Part shown: piece after piece, positions 61,901 to 64,000 of the stretch
Position numbering within the stretch: position 1 is the stretch's first letter
How the letters are laid out: each line of letters begins with the position of its first letter
Source: an uncultured Acetatifactor sp.
Lineage (GTDB): Bacteria > Bacillota > Clostridia > Lachnospirales > Lachnospiraceae
Length of the DNA: 64,000 nucleotides
Assembly: GCA_944383825.1 (NCBI GenBank)
Contig: CALWRA010000013.1
Span: forward strand, 1 to 64,000
Direction: 5' to 3'
Notes under the pieces: generated by a model
The model's input: only the letters and a program-made list of their open reading frames with translations
Databases searched by the model: none
What the model was told of the DNA's origin: nothing
Program-made: the position numbers and the translations under genes

Positions 61901-61929
61901 TTGACTAATATCTGTCAATGGGCTAGAAT
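61901..61929 (+). promoter_or_regulatory. Promoter of the LysO gene pair
   Basis: TTGACT (61901-61906), 17-bp spacer, TAGAAT (61924-61929). The -35 is the left arm of TTGAC-N8-GTCAA, a possible operator. Confidence 0.7.
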
Positions 61930-61993
61930 GTAAAAACTGAATAGCGGCTAATGGAGCTGCCTTTGGGCAGTCCAGTTCTGAGGAGGGATTGCT

Positions 61994-62296
61994 ATGCTGA
62001 TTCTGATTGTGATGTTCGCGGGCGTTATTGCGGGTAGATTTTTAGTGCCGGAAAAGGCGAAAAGAGCAAATGAATATCTGCAGATCGTATGCACGGCGGT
62101 GATGATTTTTGCCATGGGCATCAGTCTGGGACAAAAGGATCATTTTTTCAGGGAGCTTCTTTCTCTGGGAGGAGACAGTCTATTGTTCTTTGCTGTTCCC
62201 ACTGCATGCTCTATATTGTTGGTGTATCTTCTGACGAAACGCTTTTTTGTCAGGGAAAAAAACAGCATACGGGAAGGGAGGCAGAAAAAGAGATGA
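61994..62296 (+). CDS. LysO-family exporter, N-terminal subunit (split form)
   Basis: 100 residues with three membrane helices (ILIVMFAGVIAGRFLVPEKA; YLQIVCTAVMIFAMGISLG; LLFFAVPTACSILLVYLL). It corresponds to the N-terminal third of LysO/YbjE (DUF340), a lysine exporter that is a single 300-residue protein in E. coli. GAGGAGGGATTG precedes the ATG. Its stop overlaps the start of the second half (ATGA), so the two are made together. Confidence 0.85.
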   Translation: MLILIVMFAGVIAGRFLVPEKAKRANEYLQIVCTAVMIFAMGISLGQKDHFFRELLSLGGDSLLFFAVPTACSILLVYLLTKRFFVREKNSIREGRQKKR

Positions 62297-62889
62297 CAGC
62301 TATAGCTCTTTTGGCTCTCTTTTTGGGAATTCTGTGCGGAGTCTTTGGCGAGAATTCTGTATTTGTTTCGTGGCTTTCCTTGAATAAGGATTTGGTCTTA
62401 TATATTTTGATGCTTTCTGTGGGAATCAGCATCGGTATGCATCGAGGATTTCTTGGGAAAATCAGAAAATATCATGTGAAAGTATTTTTGATCCCCCTTG
62501 GAACCATATTTGGCTCCCTGGCCGGCGGAGTTTTATGCGGCGTCCTTACCGGGTGCCCTGTGGGGACTGCAGCTGCGGCAGCCAGCGGTCTTGGCTGGTA
62601 TAGCTTTGCCGGAATTACCCTGGAAAATCTGGCCGGAGCCCGCATGGGCAGCATTGCTTTTCTGAGTAATCTCATGAGAGAAATTTTTTCCTTTTTCAGC
62701 ATCCCTTTTTTGGCGAAGAAATTAAATGATTACGCCTGCATTGCAGCTGCTGGAGCTACCAGCGAGGACACGACTCTGCCTATGATGATAAAATACACCA
62801 GCGAAGAAAGCGTAGTGCTGTCCGTAGTGAACGGAGTGATTTGTTCTGCGTTTGTTCCAATTCTGATTTCCGTATGTCATGATATATAA
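62293..62889 (+). CDS. LysO-family exporter, C-terminal subunit (split form)
   Basis: 198 residues, ATG 62293 overlapping the previous stop. About six membrane segments; the conserved core GLGWYSFAGITLENLAGARM, NLMREIFSFFSIPFLAKKL and GATSEDTTLPMMIKYTSEES match the LysO C-terminal domain. Together with the upstream 100-residue protein it reconstitutes the full transporter. Lysine or a related diamine-like amino acid is the likely substrate, of interest beside polyamine genes. Confidence 0.87.
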   Translation: MTAIALLALFLGILCGVFGENSVFVSWLSLNKDLVLYILMLSVGISIGMHRGFLGKIRKYHVKVFLIPLGTIFGSLAGGVLCGVLTGCPVGTAAAAASGLGWYSFAGITLENLAGARMGSIAFLSNLMREIFSFFSIPFLAKKLNDYACIAAAGATSEDTTLPMMIKYTSEESVVLSVVNGVICSAFVPILISVCHDI

Positions 62890-62894
62890 GTCTC

Positions 62895-62924
62895 TTGACT
62901 GTCCTTCGGCTGTCATATTATAAT
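62895..62924 (+). promoter_or_regulatory. Promoter of nspC
   Basis: TTGACT (62895-62900), 18-bp spacer, TATAAT (62919-62924). It begins just after the LysO stop, so nspC can be transcribed independently of the spe genes. Confidence 0.72.
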
Positions 62925-63020
62925 TTTTCATAAATCGTCCGTCCCTCAGAGGCGGCGTGGATAGAAGGGTTTCATATATCTGAAGCAAAGGTTGGTCTCA
63001 GAGGACAGGAGGCATATAAA

Positions 63021-64000
63021 ATGACGCTGCAGGAACTGCCCACTCCCTGCTATGTGGTGGAGGAAGGGTTGATAGAAGAGAATCTGAAAATATTGAGGGG
63101 TGTGGCCGAACGCACGGGAGCCAGAATTCTTTTGGCGCAGAAGGCTTTTTCCATGTATGCGCTGTACCCGCTGATAGGCAGGTATCTTTCCGGAGCTACC
63201 GCCAGCGGGCTGTATGAGGCCAGACTGTGCGCCGAGGAGATGGCTGCTCCCTTGGCTTTGGAAGGAAAAGCCTGTGAAAATCATATATTTTCTCCTGCCT
63301 ATGCAGAGAAGGATTTTGCAGAAATTCTGCAGTATTGTGACCATCTGGTTTTCAATTCCTGGAATCAGGTGAAAAAGTATGGGAAAAGAGCGAAAGCTGC
63401 AGGAAAATGCATTGGACTGCGGATCAACCCTGAATGCTCCACCCAGGAGGGACATGCCATTTATGACCCCTGCGCTCCAGGTTCTCGGCTGGGCGTGACC
63501 CGGGAGGAATTTGAAAAGGTATTTATGGAAGAAAGAGAGGGCATAATGCCGAAGGGGTTGCATAAGCTGCTGGATGGTTTGCATTTTCATACGCTTTGTG
63601 AACAGGATTCGGACGCCCTGGAGGAAACCTTGGAAGCTGTGGAGAAAAATTTTCGTGCATATCTGGGAAATATCAAATGGATAAATTTTGGCGGTGGGCA
63701 TCATATTACAAGGAAGGGATACGATATTTCCAGGCTGGAAAAATGTATTCGCCGTATGCAGGAGTTATATGGACTTACCGTCTATCTGGAGCCTGGAGAG
63801 GCAGTGGCCTTAAACGCCGGATTTTTAGTTGCTTCCGTATTGGAAACTGTATATAACGGCAAAAATATTGCTATCTTAGACACGTCTGCGGCCTGTCATA
63901 TGCCGGATGTGCTCGAAATGCCATACCGTCCGCCTCTGGAGTCAAGCGGGGAACCTGGTGAAAAGCCATTCACTTATCGGCTGGGAGGGCCCACCTGTCT
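63021..64000 (+). CDS. nspC: Carboxynorspermidine decarboxylase, partial at window end
   Basis: 326 codons are visible, no stop before 64000; the full protein is usually about 380-400 residues. Alanine-racemase-fold PLP enzyme: TPCYVVEEGLIEENL, LLAQKAFSMYALYP with the PLP lysine (K43), GLRINPECSTQEG, SRLGVTREEF, GLHFHTLCEQ, INFGGGHHITRKGYD, YLEPGEAVALNAGF and DTSAACHMPDVLEMP. It decarboxylates carboxyspermidine to spermidine. AGGAGG precedes the ATG. It completes the carboxyspermidine route begun by the dehydrogenase at 60005. Confidence 0.95.
   Translation, partial: MTLQELPTPCYVVEEGLIEENLKILRGVAERTGARILLAQKAFSMYALYPLIGRYLSGATASGLYEARLCAEEMAAPLALEGKACENHIFSPAYAEKDFAEILQYCDHLVFNSWNQVKKYGKRAKAAGKCIGLRINPECSTQEGHAIYDPCAPGSRLGVTREEFEKVFMEEREGIMPKGLHKLLDGLHFHTLCEQDSDALEETLEAVEKNFRAYLGNIKWINFGGGHHITRKGYDISRLEKCIRRMQELYGLTVYLEPGEAVALNAGFLVASVLETVYNGKNIAILDTSAACHMPDVLEMPYRPPLESSGEPGEKPFTYRLGGPTC

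Overview
The window looks like a chromosomal segment of a Gram-positive Clostridia bacterium, most likely a gut Lachnospiraceae. The signs are strong AGGAGG-type ribosome binding sites, sigma-A promoters, a PTS with LicT-type antitermination, LCP/CapA/VanW cell-envelope proteins, a YtrA-type GntR-ABC operon, and a polyamine cluster typical of gut clostridia. There are no rRNA, tRNA or CRISPR features. Most of it is ordinary core and accessory genome. About five loci are visibly decaying.

Layout. 0-4.5 kb: enolase, then a metal P-type ATPase module of two small companion proteins and an ATPase with an atypical ion-binding motif. 4.5-14.7 kb: a glycosyltransferase fused to a winged helix, a YARHG lipoprotein, an LCP enzyme, a PadR operon with two clear palindromic operators, a two-component system, a CapA-like lipoprotein and a zinc alcohol dehydrogenase. 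14.8-19.8 kb: aldo/keto reductase, AraC regulator, galK and galT. 20-25 kb: a complete sugar PTS in one operon (antiterminator, IIA, EI, HPr, EIICB) behind a textbook RAT/terminator switch. Its HPr lacks Ser46, and its antiterminator lacks both PRD2 histidines, so it appears uncoupled from HPr-based catabolite control.

25-38 kb: a broken metallophosphoesterase, a B12-binding radical SAM protein, an exonuclease, VanW, an AIR-synthase-like protein with Lrp regulator and aminotransferase, TrmL, a gamma-carbonic anhydrase, a SWIM/SNF2 helicase and an MBL-fold hydrolase. 39-47 kb: a MacAB/YknXYZ-like exporter with three tandem adaptors, a permease, a small membrane-anchored protein and an ATPase. 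46.9-47.4 kb: fused remnants of a serine recombinase and LemA. 47.8-49.8 kb: GntR-ABC-ABC2. 49.9-52.3 kb: a GPH sugar symporter and a GH2-derived protein lacking the catalytic barrel. 52.4-56.1 kb: a Gld-type ABC system inactivated by a nonsense codon and a frameshift.

56.1-64 kb: a polyamine locus. It starts with its own promoter and a roughly 320-nt highly structured, unclassified RNA ending in a terminator. This is followed by speD, an Orn/Lys/Arg decarboxylase, speE, a decayed small ORF, carboxyspermidine dehydrogenase, a MerR-like regulator, a split LysO exporter and nspC (cut by the window end). The locus encodes both known routes to spermidine. The RNA in front of it and the rewired PTS are the best candidates for undescribed biology.
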